Shown here one piece after another: positions 27,961 through 37,524 of a stretch of DNA of 64,000 nucleotides. The notes below the pieces were generated by a model. The model saw nothing but the letters and a program-made list of their open reading frames with translations, did not search any database and was not told where the DNA came from. The stretch is taken from positions 496,001-560,000 of the forward strand of contig CAXXKZ010000013.1 in NCBI GenBank assembly GCA_963665545.2, in the 5' to 3' direction. The position numbers and the translations under genes are program-made. Origin of the DNA: G963665545 sp963665545 (GTDB lineage: Bacteria > Pseudomonadota > Gammaproteobacteria > Xanthomonadales > SZUA-36). Position 1 is the first letter of the stretch; every line of letters starts with the position of its first letter.

Positions 27961-30321
27961 ATGGCTAAGCGAAAGAAAAAGACGGTGCGCAGGAAAGCGG
28001 TGGCCCGCAAGCGTAAAGTGCGCTGGATCCGGGGAATCTGGCGCCTGGGCTTACTGGTGGCGGGGGTCGTATTCGGGCTTTTGCTGCCGTGGGTCATATA
28101 CCTCAATCACGTGGTCACCAGTGAGTTCGAAGGGCGGACATGGGATTTGCCCAGTCGTGTCTATGCCCGACCGCTGGACCTGTATCCTGGCTTGCCTTTG
28201 TCCATGTCCAATCTCCTTCTCGAATTGAACGCGGCCGGATACGCACAGGCTTCTATAGCCCGGACACCGGGCAGCTATGCACTACGCGGATCCGCCGTCG
28301 AATTGTTCCGCCGGCCCTTTCAGTTTGTCGATGGCAAGGAAGGGCCAAAAAGGGTTTTGATTCGTTTCAAAGCTGATCGGGTATCGAGCATTCGAGACGC
28401 CGATTCAGACCGGCAATTCGACCTGTTCCGGCTGGACCCCGCCGAGATTGCTTCCATCTATCCCTTGCACCGGCAAGATCGGGTTCTGGTGCCGCTGGCA
28501 CAGACTCCACCATTGCTCATCACGGGTTTGCAGGCCGTTGAAGACCGCAATTTCAAACACCATCCCGGCGTCGATTGGCGCGGGATACTTCGGGCCATGG
28601 TGGCCAACCTGAAAGCTGGGCAGGCTGTTCAGGGGGGCAGTACGCTGACACAGCAATTGGTGAAAAACTATTTTCTCGAGAACGAGCGAACTTTGTCACG
28701 CAAGGTGAACGAAGCGATCATGGCGATTCTCCTGGATTGGCATTACGACAAAGGTGACATCCTCGAAGCCTACATCAACGAGGTCTATCTTGGGCAACAG
28801 GGCGCCCTGGCCATTCATGGATTTGGTCGCGCTGCTACGTTCTATTTTGGTTTACCTCTGAATCAACTCAGGGCCGATCAAGTCGCACTGCTCATTGGCA
28901 TGGTCAAGGGTGCATCTTTATACAACCCCAGGCGTCATCCAGAGCGCGCGACCAGGCGGCGCAATCATGTGCTTGCGGTCATGGGTGAAACCGGTTTGCT
29001 GGACAAGAAGCAAGTGAGCGATGCAAGGGCCCGTCCATTGGACGTCAGCGCAAAGCCCAGTTCACAGGCCAACCGCTATCATGCCTTCATTGATCTGGTC
29101 AGGGCCCATCTGGCGTCGGACTATCAGGAAGATGACCTGAAAACCGAAGGGCTGAAAATTTTCACAACTTTGTCACCTTGGGAACAGGAATTGACCCAGA
29201 AAATGGTCAGCCAGGGCCTGGCAGCGCTTACGGAACATGGATTGCCCGCCGGGCTTCAGGGCGCAATGGTGCTGGCGGATGTCTCCAGCGGTGAGGTGAG
29301 AGCGGTGGTGGGGGATCGTTATGCCAACCGCGATGGATTCAACCGAGCGCTGGATGCGCGGCGCCAGGTGGGGTCGGTAATCAAGCCATTGGTATACCTG
29401 CTGGCACTGGAACACACCTCGGACTATAACCTCATGACAATGGTCGAGGACGCGCCCTTGACTTTGCGCCAGGCAGATGGCACTGAGTGGGCGCCGGCAA
29501 ACTACGATAACGTATCTCACGGCCCAGTCACCATACTGGAGGCGCTTACACGATCCTACAACCAGGCCACTGTGCGCCTGGGGCTGAATATCGGCGTCAG
29601 CCATCTATTGCGCAAATTGCAGCAGTTTGGCGTTGAGACAGATGCTCAACCCCTGCCATCAGTTATTCTGGGGGCGATCGAATTAACACCCCTGGAGGTC
29701 GCTCAAATCTACCAGTCGCTGGCCGCCGGCGGCTACTCTGTACCTTTGCGTTCTGTGACAGCGGTGCAGACCTCGGGTGGCAAACTGCTCAGCCGCTATC
29801 CCCTGCGGTTGCTGCCGCAACCCAGGCGTGAGGCAATTGCAGTATTGAATTATGCACTGACCCAGGTCGTCGAAAACGGGACGGCCCGGCGTTTATCGGC
29901 GTTGCTAGGATCCGCCTGGACCCAGCAGCGCCCCCTGATTGCCGGCAAGACAGGCACGAGCAACGACCGCAGGGACAGTTGGTTTGTCGGCTATACTGCG
30001 GACAGGCTCGGCGTGGTCTGGGTCGGGCACGATGATAATAGCCCGGCCGGCGTTACAGGCAGTAACGCCGCCATGCGGGTCTGGGCGCGCCTCTTCAAGG
30101 AATTGCCGCTGCAGTCACTGGATCTGCGCATGCCAGATGGTGCGCATTGGGTGTGGATTGACGCCTCAAGCGGGAAGTTAACTGGCGAAAATTGCAACGG
30201 GGCCGTGCAGATACCTTTTGTCGTTGGCTCGGAGCCGGCTGCAAGCACAGAGTGTCTTCGGGCGATGGGACATGGCGATGAAGAATCCTTCTGGAAAAAG
30301 TGGTTTGAAAAGAATGAGTGA
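27961..30321 (+). CDS. mrcB: Penicillin-binding protein 1B (bifunctional peptidoglycan synthase)
   Basis: A 786-residue class A PBP. A very basic cytoplasmic tail is followed by one membrane helix (about 30-50), a UB2H-like domain, a GT51 glycosyltransferase domain (VEDRNFKHHPGVDWRG with the catalytic Glu; GGSTLTQQLVKNYF) and a transpeptidase with SVIK, SYN and KTGT motifs in the expected order. It polymerises and cross-links peptidoglycan at the inner membrane. AAAGG five bases before the ATG serves as ribosome site, immediately after the tandem repeat block. The stop overlaps the start of the TPR lipoprotein gene, suggesting coupling with a regulator. Confidence 0.95.
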   Translation: MAKRKKKTVRRKAVARKRKVRWIRGIWRLGLLVAGVVFGLLLPWVIYLNHVVTSEFEGRTWDLPSRVYARPLDLYPGLPLSMSNLLLELNAAGYAQASIARTPGSYALRGSAVELFRRPFQFVDGKEGPKRVLIRFKADRVSSIRDADSDRQFDLFRLDPAEIASIYPLHRQDRVLVPLAQTPPLLITGLQAVEDRNFKHHPGVDWRGILRAMVANLKAGQAVQGGSTLTQQLVKNYFLENERTLSRKVNEAIMAILLDWHYDKGDILEAYINEVYLGQQGALAIHGFGRAATFYFGLPLNQLRADQVALLIGMVKGASLYNPRRHPERATRRRNHVLAVMGETGLLDKKQVSDARARPLDVSAKPSSQANRYHAFIDLVRAHLASDYQEDDLKTEGLKIFTTLSPWEQELTQKMVSQGLAALTEHGLPAGLQGAMVLADVSSGEVRAVVGDRYANRDGFNRALDARRQVGSVIKPLVYLLALEHTSDYNLMTMVEDAPLTLRQADGTEWAPANYDNVSHGPVTILEALTRSYNQATVRLGLNIGVSHLLRKLQQFGVETDAQPLPSVILGAIELTPLEVAQIYQSLAAGGYSVPLRSVTAVQTSGGKLLSRYPLRLLPQPRREAIAVLNYALTQVVENGTARRLSALLGSAWTQQRPLIAGKTGTSNDRRDSWFVGYTADRLGVVWVGHDDNSPAGVTGSNAAMRVWARLFKELPLQSLDLRMPDGAHWVWIDASSGKLTGENCNGAVQIPFVVGSEPAASTECLRAMGHGDEESFWKKWFEKNE

Positions 30322-30868
30322 GCAATTGGCCGGACGTGCCGGTTCGAGGGTCCAAATGCGGCCTGCCTGCCGATTCGGCTTGGCAGCTGGACTGGCAGCG
30401 CTGGTGATACTGCTTGGCGCGTGTGCCGCGCCGGGGCGCACGCCGCATGAAGAGCCGGACGTGGATTCCAGAGTGAGGCAACCCGCGCGCGCGGACAGTG
30501 CCGGTGTTCAGGTCTATTCATTGAAAAACAAAGCGGTTGTGGAATTGATGGAAAAAGCCAAAGATGCGGAGAAGAGGGGCCACCTCAATGACGCTGCCGA
30601 ACTGCTCGAACGTGCCATGCGAATTCAGCCCACAAATCCGGAATTGCTGCAACAAATGGCGGAAGTACAGCTTGGCAGAAAGGACTTCCAGCAGGCGCTC
30701 AGTTTTTCACAGAGATCGTATGAAATTGGACCTCGCGTCGGTGAAATCTGCAGCAGGAACTGGCGGACCACAAGCGTGGCCCGAGAATACCTCGGCGACC
30801 GCAAGGGTTCCGGAGAGGCGGAGCGCCGTGCAGGTCAGTGCATGAATACCAAACCTTCAAGTTATTGA
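30314..30868 (+). CDS. TPR lipoprotein, candidate PBP1B activator (LpoP-like)
   Basis: A 184-residue protein with a signal peptide and lipobox LLGAC, followed by a short Pro/Arg/Asp-rich linker and TPR repeats (LMEKAKDAEKRGHLNDAAEL; LERAMRIQPTNPELLQQMAEV). The start at 30314 overlaps the mrcB stop; an ATG at 30356 is an alternative. In Pseudomonas a TPR lipoprotein, LpoP, activates PBP1b; the domain type and the tight coupling to mrcB here suggest the same role. This is inference from family and context, since there is no sequence signature unique to LpoP. The gene is followed four bases later by yoaA. Confidence 0.75.
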   Translation: MSEQLAGRAGSRVQMRPACRFGLAAGLAALVILLGACAAPGRTPHEEPDVDSRVRQPARADSAGVQVYSLKNKAVVELMEKAKDAEKRGHLNDAAELLERAMRIQPTNPELLQQMAEVQLGRKDFQQALSFSQRSYEIGPRVGEICSRNWRTTSVAREYLGDRKGSGEAERRAGQCMNTKPSSY

Positions 30869-30872
30869 CGCC

Positions 30873-32780
30873 ATGAGCAGCGCTGGGGAATTGCTGGGGA
30901 AGAGTGGTCCGTTTGCCAAAACGCTGCAAGGTTTTGCGCCCCGGCAGGAGCAAATTGCCATGGCGCAGGCGGTGGAGGAAACGCTGAAGACAGGTGATGC
31001 GCTGGTGATCGAGGCAGGAACGGGCATCGGCAAGACGCTCGCCTACCTGGTGCCGGCTCTACTGGCCGCGGATCGCGTCATCGTCTCTACCGGGACAAAG
31101 AATCTTCAGGACCAGCTGTTCTTCAAGGATTTGCCGCTGGTGCAGGAATCACTCGGAACGTCCGCCAAAACGGCTTTGCTCAAGGGCAGGGCGAACTACC
31201 TGTGTCTGCATCGATTGACGCTGGCGCGTACCGACGGACGCCTGCCAAGCCGGGAGGCTGTCTCCGAACTCGAAGCGCTACTTGACTGGTCGACAAAAAC
31301 GCAGGATGGAGATCTTTCCATCAGCTCGGTCGTGACCGAGGAAAGTGGCGTATTGCCCTTCGTCACTTCCACTGTGGACAATTGTTTGGGCGCAGAATGC
31401 CCCAGTTTCGATGACTGTTTTGTTGCGCTGGCTCGCAGACAGGCTCAGGAGGCGGATGTTGTCGTGGTCAATCATCACTTGCTGTTCGCTGACATGGCAA
31501 TCAAGCAAAGTGGATTTGGGGAAGTACTGCCTGGTGCATCGGCGTTTATCGTCGACGAGGCACACCAGGCGCCCGAGACAGCGTCGCGGTTTTTTTCAGT
31601 CACATTTTCGACCAGGCAGGCCAGGGACCTGTGTCGCGACATACTGGCGGAGAGCCAGGATCTTTCCGCAGCGCTGGCGGTGGTTCGTGATCCGTTGGCC
31701 GACTGCCTGCAAAGTGTCAAGGCGATGGAAGCTTGCGCAGCGGAGCAACTACCTGAACGGGGGACCTGGAGTCGGCTTGTGCAAAGCGAGGTGGCCCGAA
31801 GCGCTCTGCAATCGCTGGATCGAGCGCTTTGCGGGCTGATTGCTGCGGTCGATGAATTGGAGGGGCGCTCGCGTGGCATGGACGCCTGTATTGACCGAAG
31901 CCGGGATCTGTTACTTTGCCTGGATCGCTTCGACGCCGCTATGCAAATCGGCGAAGTGCGCTGGTTCGAACGCCGTGGCAAGAGCCTGACTATTCACATC
32001 ACCCCGCTGGAAGTAGCTACCCTGTTCCAGGCGTTTCGGGAAGCTTCCGAAGCCAGTTGGGTATTTACCTCAGCTACGCTTGCCGTGGGTGAATCATTTT
32101 CTCACTTCAGTCGGCTGATGGGCCTGCAGGATGCGATCAAGATAAAGTTGGAGTCGCCGTTCAACTACCCGGAAACTTCCCTGTTGTGGTTGCCCGATGG
32201 GCTGCCTGAACCCCGCCAGCCGGGCTTCGTTGAAGCCCTGTTGGATCAAATTGTGCCTGTGTTGGAAGCCAGCCGGGGTAGGGCGTTTCTGCTTTTCACC
32301 TCGCACAGGGCACTGCGTGAGGCGGCGGCATCATTGTCCGAGAGGGTCGACTTTCCTTTGTTTGTCCAGGGCGATCAGCCGCGCAGTGTGTTGCTGGACC
32401 GGTTCAGGGATTCCGGCAACGGCGTGCTGCTTGGCTCAGCCAGCTTCTGGGAGGGGGTTGATGTCATTGGTGAAGCCCTTTCGGTTGTGGTCATTGACAA
32501 GTTACCCTTTGCCGCACCCGATGATCCGGTTATCCAGGCGAGAAGCGAATTGATGAGACAAAGCGGTGGCAATCCGTTTATGGAAATGTTCTTGCCCCAG
32601 GCGGTGATTGCCCTCAAGCAGGGCGCTGGCCGACTGATCAGAGATGTCAATGACCGTGGTGTGCTGGTTATTTGCGATCCCCGCATCCGCAGCCGCTCCT
32701 ATGGCAAGACGTTCATTGACAGCCTGCCGCCAATGAAGAGCGCGCGCGATCGGGCCGAGGTGGAGGAGTTTTTTGAATGA
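30873..32780 (+). CDS. yoaA: DinG/XPD-family ATP-dependent DNA helicase YoaA
   Basis: A 635-residue superfamily 2 helicase with an iron-sulfur cluster. Walker A EAGTGIGKTLAYL, four candidate Fe-S cysteines (CLHRL, then CLGAECPSFDDC), DEAH as IVDEAHQAPE, and C-terminal motifs LLGSASFWEGVDV and QGAGRLIRDVNDRG are all present. YoaA acts on damaged forks with the HolC (chi) subunit of Pol III in E. coli. Pairing with tsaB (four-base ATGA overlap) is the same as in E. coli. Distinguishing YoaA from DinG rests on length and this neighbour. Confidence 0.9.
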   Translation: MSSAGELLGKSGPFAKTLQGFAPRQEQIAMAQAVEETLKTGDALVIEAGTGIGKTLAYLVPALLAADRVIVSTGTKNLQDQLFFKDLPLVQESLGTSAKTALLKGRANYLCLHRLTLARTDGRLPSREAVSELEALLDWSTKTQDGDLSISSVVTEESGVLPFVTSTVDNCLGAECPSFDDCFVALARRQAQEADVVVVNHHLLFADMAIKQSGFGEVLPGASAFIVDEAHQAPETASRFFSVTFSTRQARDLCRDILAESQDLSAALAVVRDPLADCLQSVKAMEACAAEQLPERGTWSRLVQSEVARSALQSLDRALCGLIAAVDELEGRSRGMDACIDRSRDLLLCLDRFDAAMQIGEVRWFERRGKSLTIHITPLEVATLFQAFREASEASWVFTSATLAVGESFSHFSRLMGLQDAIKIKLESPFNYPETSLLWLPDGLPEPRQPGFVEALLDQIVPVLEASRGRAFLLFTSHRALREAAASLSERVDFPLFVQGDQPRSVLLDRFRDSGNGVLLGSASFWEGVDVIGEALSVVVIDKLPFAAPDDPVIQARSELMRQSGGNPFMEMFLPQAVIALKQGAGRLIRDVNDRGVLVICDPRIRSRSYGKTFIDSLPPMKSARDRAEVEEFFE

Positions 32781-33517
32781 CCTTTATACTCGCCATTGAG
32801 TCCTCATTCGAGACTTGTTCCGTAGCCTTGCAGATTGACAATGATGTACGCCAGTTATTTTTTCGCGAGCCCAGGCAGGCGGGTCGGCACCTGTTGCCCG
32901 CTGTCGATGAACTCATGGCAGATGGTCAGATCAGTTTTTCGCAACTCGATGCAATAGCCTTCAGCTGTGGCCCGGGGAGTTTCACCAGCCTCAGACTGGG
33001 CATCGGTGTGGTCCAGGGCTTGGCTTGGGCCAGAAATCTAGGGGTCGTGCCGGTATCCAGCCTGCAGACAACTGCCTTGTCGGCGCTGGAAAAGGTCTTC
33101 GGCGACGGCGTCGCCTCTTTCCGGACAGGGGCGTGTGTGGCGGTGGCGATGGACGCCAGAATGGACGAGGTTTTTTTCGGTAAATTCAGCCTGGATCCGC
33201 AGGGGCTGCCTGTCCCGGCGGATGGCGCTGCTGGCATCGAGTCAGTCGGGGCGCCTGCGCAGGCACTGGAAAGGATGTCCCTGGACGAAGATGCTTCCGG
33301 CCGCCAGTTGTTGGCTGCCGGAAACGGATTTAAGCGCTATACGGCTCTGGCCAACTGGACCACCAAAAACTCAGTGACGCTTAGGTGGGATGTGTGGCCT
33401 GAAGCCGGGGCAGTGGCGCGTCTTGCCACGGAGTGGTTGAAGAATGCCGAACCACGTCAAGCATCATCTGCCCAGCCAGTCTATTTGCGCAACAAGGTGG
33501 CGGACAAACCTTCCTGA
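32777..33517 (+). CDS. tsaB: tRNA threonylcarbamoyladenosine biosynthesis protein TsaB
   Basis: A 246-residue ASKHA-fold protein beginning LAIESSFETCSVAL, with CGPGSFTSLRLGIGVVQGLAW, the hallmark of TsaB. With TsaC, TsaD and TsaE it forms t6A at position 37 of ANN-decoding tRNAs; TsaB is the non-catalytic partner of TsaD. The start overlaps the yoaA stop. It ends three bases from the convergent glycosyltransferase gene, with no terminator visible between them. Confidence 0.93.
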   Translation: MTFILAIESSFETCSVALQIDNDVRQLFFREPRQAGRHLLPAVDELMADGQISFSQLDAIAFSCGPGSFTSLRLGIGVVQGLAWARNLGVVPVSSLQTTALSALEKVFGDGVASFRTGACVAVAMDARMDEVFFGKFSLDPQGLPVPADGAAGIESVGAPAQALERMSLDEDASGRQLLAAGNGFKRYTALANWTTKNSVTLRWDVWPEAGAVARLATEWLKNAEPRQASSAQPVYLRNKVADKPS

Positions 33518-33520
33518 ATC

Positions 33521-35986
33521 TCAGAGGCGCAGATAGATGTCGGCGTAACGCCGGGCCACACCACTCCAGTCCATGGATTCAGCCAACTCCCTGCCGCTAG
33601 TAGCCAATTCCTTGCAGCGCTGAGGGTCGTTGTGCAATTTCGCAATGGCGTCGATGAATCCCGGCCAGTCATCCCTGAATATTGCATGCTGATCCGGAAC
33701 AGCGGCGATTCCTTCAATGCCCTTGCTGGTGGTCACCACCGGCAGGGAAGCAGCAAAGCAGTCGATGATTTTCATACGGGTTCCGCCGCCGTCTGTCAGC
33801 GGGACGACTGCAAGATCGCAGGCTTTGAGCCAGGGCGCGAGTTCGTCCACGCTGCCGATAAGATGAATGCGGGGGTGGGCTGCGGTAGCCGGGGGTAGCT
33901 TGCCTATCGCGATAACATGGGCCTTGATCCCTGCGCGTTCCAGTCCCGGCAAAATGATGTCGCCCAGTACTTGCAGGGCCTTGAGGTTGGGTGGATAGGA
34001 AAAAGTTCCATGAAAGGCGAGAATCGGCTCATGGGCTTCAATCCCACGCGCCTGCCGAATATCAATCGGGGTTGATTGGTCGAAATGGTTCAGATCGACT
34101 CCGTGGGCTACTGTATGAAGGCGGTTTTCAGGGACGCCGTCGTCGGCCAGCTGCTGCCGGTCGTTATCGGACACGCACACGACCGCGTCAACATCGCTGC
34201 ACAGTTTGATTTCGATCGCTTTGAGGTTTTCGAACTGGCGGTCTGACAGATCTGGCAGTTGGGCCTTCAGTCTTTCGTACTCAACATTGTGCTGGACCAA
34301 TACCACCCGTACATTCATCGAATTCCTGACTCTCAGGCAGGGTGCTGCATAGGCCGGGAATTCGGCCTGCAAGACCCTGCATTGAGTACGCGCCAACACC
34401 GCGAGTACGCGCCAGTAAAAGCTCCTGTCAGTCAGCGGCAGGTAAAGAAAAGCATTACTGAAGGGCAAATCCTTGGAGTAGTGCAGCAACTTGACCACCC
34501 ACCCCGGCATGCTGACCAGGCGCGTCCAGAAAGGATAGGGCTCCTTGCAGAGTTGCCCCGCTTCCATTCGGTACCAGTGTTTTCGATTGTCGGTGACTAT
34601 GGCAACCTCGGCACCGTTTGCCGCCAGCGCGCGTGCCGACGCCACAATTCGAACTGCAGCGCCATGGTCAGTTGGGAACAGGTCCCCCCGCGTCACCACA
34701 ATGACACCGTTGTCCCCGGGCCTGCCGAAAAGTTTGCCAAATACCACTTTCTTGACAAGACTGAGCTGATTGCCCAAGCGGGTCCGCCACGGAGGCACGC
34801 CTAAAACTGGCTCCTCGTCGCCGGCCGTCGTTACACTCGGCAAACGAGATGTGCCGGGCATTCCAGCAAGCCAATCCAGTAGCGGCTTCACCGCTCGCCC
34901 GGGTTCAAATGAGGACTCAACAAGCGCTGTGGCGTTGGCGGCCTTCCGGGCCCAGGTATCGATGTCGCCAACAATGTCCGAGAGCAGCGCGGGTAGAGAT
35001 TCAGGACTCGTAACCAGCCAGCCGGCGTCGAAGTGTTCCACTTGCCTGGCAATTGGCAGGTAGTCGTTACAAATGATGGGCAGTCCGTGGCGCAAAAAAT
35101 CCAGTGAACGAAATGACTGGCTGTAACCGCGCTCTATGTTCCACTCCGCTAATTCAACACCAATGTGGCAGGATTGGGTCAGGAATTCACTGTACTCCCG
35201 ATAGGGCATCAGGGGTCGATGGATGATGCCGACACCTCGATCGCCTCGTCCACGAAGTTCGCTATCCTGCAGACCATCTTGTGGCCCATCTTGTGGCCCG
35301 GGCTGAGATCCATATCTGCCGCCAAAGTTCACCAAACAAAGCGGCAGAGAATCATCATTGGCAATTGATTCCAGCATGGTGGCGAAGCTGCCGCCGTTGC
35401 GCCAAGGCCAGTTAACGCCACCCGCGACCAGTCGCCATTGGCCGTTCGGTGCTCTGCGATGGGTGGGCGCTACTGTCTCGGCTCCCAACGGGACGACGAT
35501 CACCGGAAGCTTGTCCCTGAGGTCGAAACCGGCTTCGATCAGCGGATAAGTCAGCAACTGTGCCTGCTCCGAGTTGCCGACCATTACGAGGTCGCATCGT
35601 GCAAGGTTCGACCGTAGGCGCCGCAAATTTTGCTGAACACGCTCAGGTGTTTCAAACAATTCTTCCAAAGGTCGGGGTGCGACCAAGTCAAGCACTACTG
35701 GCGCGAGCCCCTCGCGGGGCAGCAAAGATATCAGTTCCCAGTAGCTGACCAGCAAAACATCGTGTTTGCGGTTAAACAATTTACCGCGCAACTCGTCATG
35801 ATTCCTGAACGACCGGGCGGGTAGGCGCCTGCCTGAGATACCAAGCTCTTTGCTCAGCCAGATCTGCTCCACGTGGTGACCGTTTCCCTCCAGCGCCTGG
35901 GTAAGCTGGAGGGAGCGCACGGCGTTTCCGGTCGTCACATGGCTGTCGTCCAGCGGCGGTTCCTGGGTAATGTTCAGAATGCGCAT
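33521..35986 (-). CDS. Double-domain GT-B glycosyltransferase
   Basis: An 821-residue protein with two GT-B-like halves: residues ~1-390 (degenerate GT4, ending LPIICNDYLPIARQVEHFDAGWLV) and ~420-821 (VVTRGDLFPTDHGAAVRI at the start, AFHGTFSYPPNLKALQVLGD and DGGGTRMKIIDCFAASLPVVT later, typical of GT4). A Gln/Asp/Gly repeat (GPQDGPQDGLQD) lies in the first half. No membrane helix. Like the 1513-residue enzyme, it sits alone among housekeeping genes; both may serve one cell-surface polymer made elsewhere. The sugar and acceptor cannot be told from sequence. Confidence 0.8.
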   Translation of the reverse strand: MRILNITQEPPLDDSHVTTGNAVRSLQLTQALEGNGHHVEQIWLSKELGISGRRLPARSFRNHDELRGKLFNRKHDVLLVSYWELISLLPREGLAPVVLDLVAPRPLEELFETPERVQQNLRRLRSNLARCDLVMVGNSEQAQLLTYPLIEAGFDLRDKLPVIVVPLGAETVAPTHRRAPNGQWRLVAGGVNWPWRNGGSFATMLESIANDDSLPLCLVNFGGRYGSQPGPQDGPQDGLQDSELRGRGDRGVGIIHRPLMPYREYSEFLTQSCHIGVELAEWNIERGYSQSFRSLDFLRHGLPIICNDYLPIARQVEHFDAGWLVTSPESLPALLSDIVGDIDTWARKAANATALVESSFEPGRAVKPLLDWLAGMPGTSRLPSVTTAGDEEPVLGVPPWRTRLGNQLSLVKKVVFGKLFGRPGDNGVIVVTRGDLFPTDHGAAVRIVASARALAANGAEVAIVTDNRKHWYRMEAGQLCKEPYPFWTRLVSMPGWVVKLLHYSKDLPFSNAFLYLPLTDRSFYWRVLAVLARTQCRVLQAEFPAYAAPCLRVRNSMNVRVVLVQHNVEYERLKAQLPDLSDRQFENLKAIEIKLCSDVDAVVCVSDNDRQQLADDGVPENRLHTVAHGVDLNHFDQSTPIDIRQARGIEAHEPILAFHGTFSYPPNLKALQVLGDIILPGLERAGIKAHVIAIGKLPPATAAHPRIHLIGSVDELAPWLKACDLAVVPLTDGGGTRMKIIDCFAASLPVVTTSKGIEGIAAVPDQHAIFRDDWPGFIDAIAKLHNDPQRCKELATSGRELAESMDWSGVARRYADIYLRL

Positions 35987-36012
35987 TGGAAACAGCCCAG
36001 ACCCCGGAGTGG

Positions 36013-37377
36013 TCAGGTCCGCAACAAGACGAAGGTGGCCAAACCGATGAAACCGATAATACCAACCACATCGGTCACCGTCGTCAACACCACGCCGCCC
36101 GCAAGCGCCGGATCGATACGCATGCGCTTGAGCACAACCGGAACCAGAGTGCCGGCCAACACACCGGCGATCAGGTTTAGCAGTATGGCGGCGCCGATGA
36201 CCATCCCCAGGGTTGCATTGTCGTACCAGAGGTAGGCGATGCCAGCGACGATCAGGGCAAACACCAAACCGTTCAGCGCACCAACAGCAAGCTCTTTCCT
36301 CAACATTGCCGGCGTGTTGCTGGCGCTGACTTGGCCGGTCGCCATTCCTCTTATCATCAAGGTTAGTGTTTGTGTTCCGGCAATGCCGCCCATGCTCATG
36401 ACCACCGGGAATAGCACTGCGGTGGCGACGATCTGATCCAGCGTTGCTTCAAACGAGTACAGCACCATTGCCGCGAGTAAAGCGGTAACCAGATTGACTC
36501 CAAGCCAGATCCATCGACGCACCGCGGACTGCAGGACCGGGGCAAACATGTCATCTTCTTCATCGAGTCCGGCCATTGTTAGAACCGAGTGCTCCGCTTC
36601 GTCTCGCATTACATCTACCACGTCATCGACGGTGATTCGGCCGACGAGTTGCCCGTCCTCATCGATCACCGGCGCGGATATCAGGTCATGGTGCTCAAAC
36701 TCGATGATGACCTGGCTTTCGTGCATGCCCACCGGGATGGTCACGCAGGCACTATCCATCAATTCCCCAACACTGCGGGAAGGATTCTTGGTCAGGAGGT
36801 CCGACACCAACAGCGCCCCCAGGTAACTGCCGGAGCGGTTGACGACGATCATCTTGTCGAAGACTTCCGGCAATTCGCCTCGAGCCCTGAGATAGCGCAG
36901 CACCACATCAAGCGACACATCCGGCCGGACCGTCAACACGTCGGGATCCATCAAGCCGCCGGCTGAGTCTTCGGGATAGGACAGAACGGTGGCCAACCGC
37001 TCCCTGTCCTGGCGATCCATTGAGCGCAGGACTTTACTGACGACCGCGTCTGGAAGGTCGTCGAGAATGTCGGCCAAATCATCGATGTCCAGATCATCGA
37101 CGGCCTGGACCAGGTCATCCGGAGCCATGTCGCGGATCAGGCTGGCCCTGACCTCGTCATTGACATCGACCAGGACTTCGCCGTCACGCTCGCTGTCGAC
37201 CAACCCCCACACAGCCAGTCGCCTGGCTGTCGGCAGGGACTCAAGCAGATCGGCCACTTCCGAAGCCGAGAGGCTGTTGACCAGATTTTTAATCTGGGAT
37301 TGCCTACCTGCACCCAGTGCTTCAGAAACGTGCTCCAGGTGGCGGGCAGTTTTGTCTTCGTGCGTACGTTCAACCAT
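36013..37377 (-). CDS. mgtE: Magnesium transporter MgtE
   Basis: A 454-residue inner-membrane Mg2+ channel. An N-terminal helical superhelix domain rich in Asp (DDLVQAVDDLDIDDLADIL), two CBS domains (about 135-265; VIDEDGQLVGRITVDDVVDV) and five membrane helices with GGIAGTQTLTLMIRG are present. GGGAGG at 37384-37389, six bases before the ATG at 37377, selects this start over ATGs at 37383 and 37392. Placement after ptsI is also known from Xanthomonas-like and beta-proteobacterial regulatory PTS loci, where a functional link to the PTS is unproven. Separated from ptsI by about 150 bases containing a repeat fragment. No magnesium riboswitch was recognised there. Confidence 0.93.
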   Translation of the reverse strand: MVERTHEDKTARHLEHVSEALGAGRQSQIKNLVNSLSASEVADLLESLPTARRLAVWGLVDSERDGEVLVDVNDEVRASLIRDMAPDDLVQAVDDLDIDDLADILDDLPDAVVSKVLRSMDRQDRERLATVLSYPEDSAGGLMDPDVLTVRPDVSLDVVLRYLRARGELPEVFDKMIVVNRSGSYLGALLVSDLLTKNPSRSVGELMDSACVTIPVGMHESQVIIEFEHHDLISAPVIDEDGQLVGRITVDDVVDVMRDEAEHSVLTMAGLDEEDDMFAPVLQSAVRRWIWLGVNLVTALLAAMVLYSFEATLDQIVATAVLFPVVMSMGGIAGTQTLTLMIRGMATGQVSASNTPAMLRKELAVGALNGLVFALIVAGIAYLWYDNATLGMVIGAAILLNLIAGVLAGTLVPVVLKRMRIDPALAGGVVLTTVTDVVGIIGFIGLATFVLLRT

Positions 37378-37463
37378 GACCATCCTCCCCACCGCTTGTG
37401 CATGAAAAATACCGCCGCCGGGACATACTGGTAACGGAATTCCTTACAGCGCGCTTGATGCTC

Positions 37464-37500
37464 CCATTATATAGGGAGTCTTGCTTCCCTTCATTCGACT
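37464..37500 (+). repeat. Short head fragment of the intergenic repeat
   Basis: CCCATTATATAGGGAGTC followed by TTGCTTCCCT closely resembles the left edge of the 16.3-kb copy (CCATTGTATAGGGAGTC). Only the head module is recognisable. It lies between ptsI and mgtE. Confidence 0.65.
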
Positions 37501-37524
37501 TTTGGGCGCGTGGCCCGAGTGAAT

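Noticed and set aside
37471..37479. TATAGGGAG resembling the end of a T7 promoter, also near 16285
   Set aside because: Only the last nine bases match; the rest of the phage promoter is absent and no phage genes are present. It is the left edge of the repeat.
37378..37524. Magnesium riboswitch ahead of mgtE
   Set aside because: The short gap holds a repeat fragment and a ribosome site; no M-box-like conserved core was recognised.
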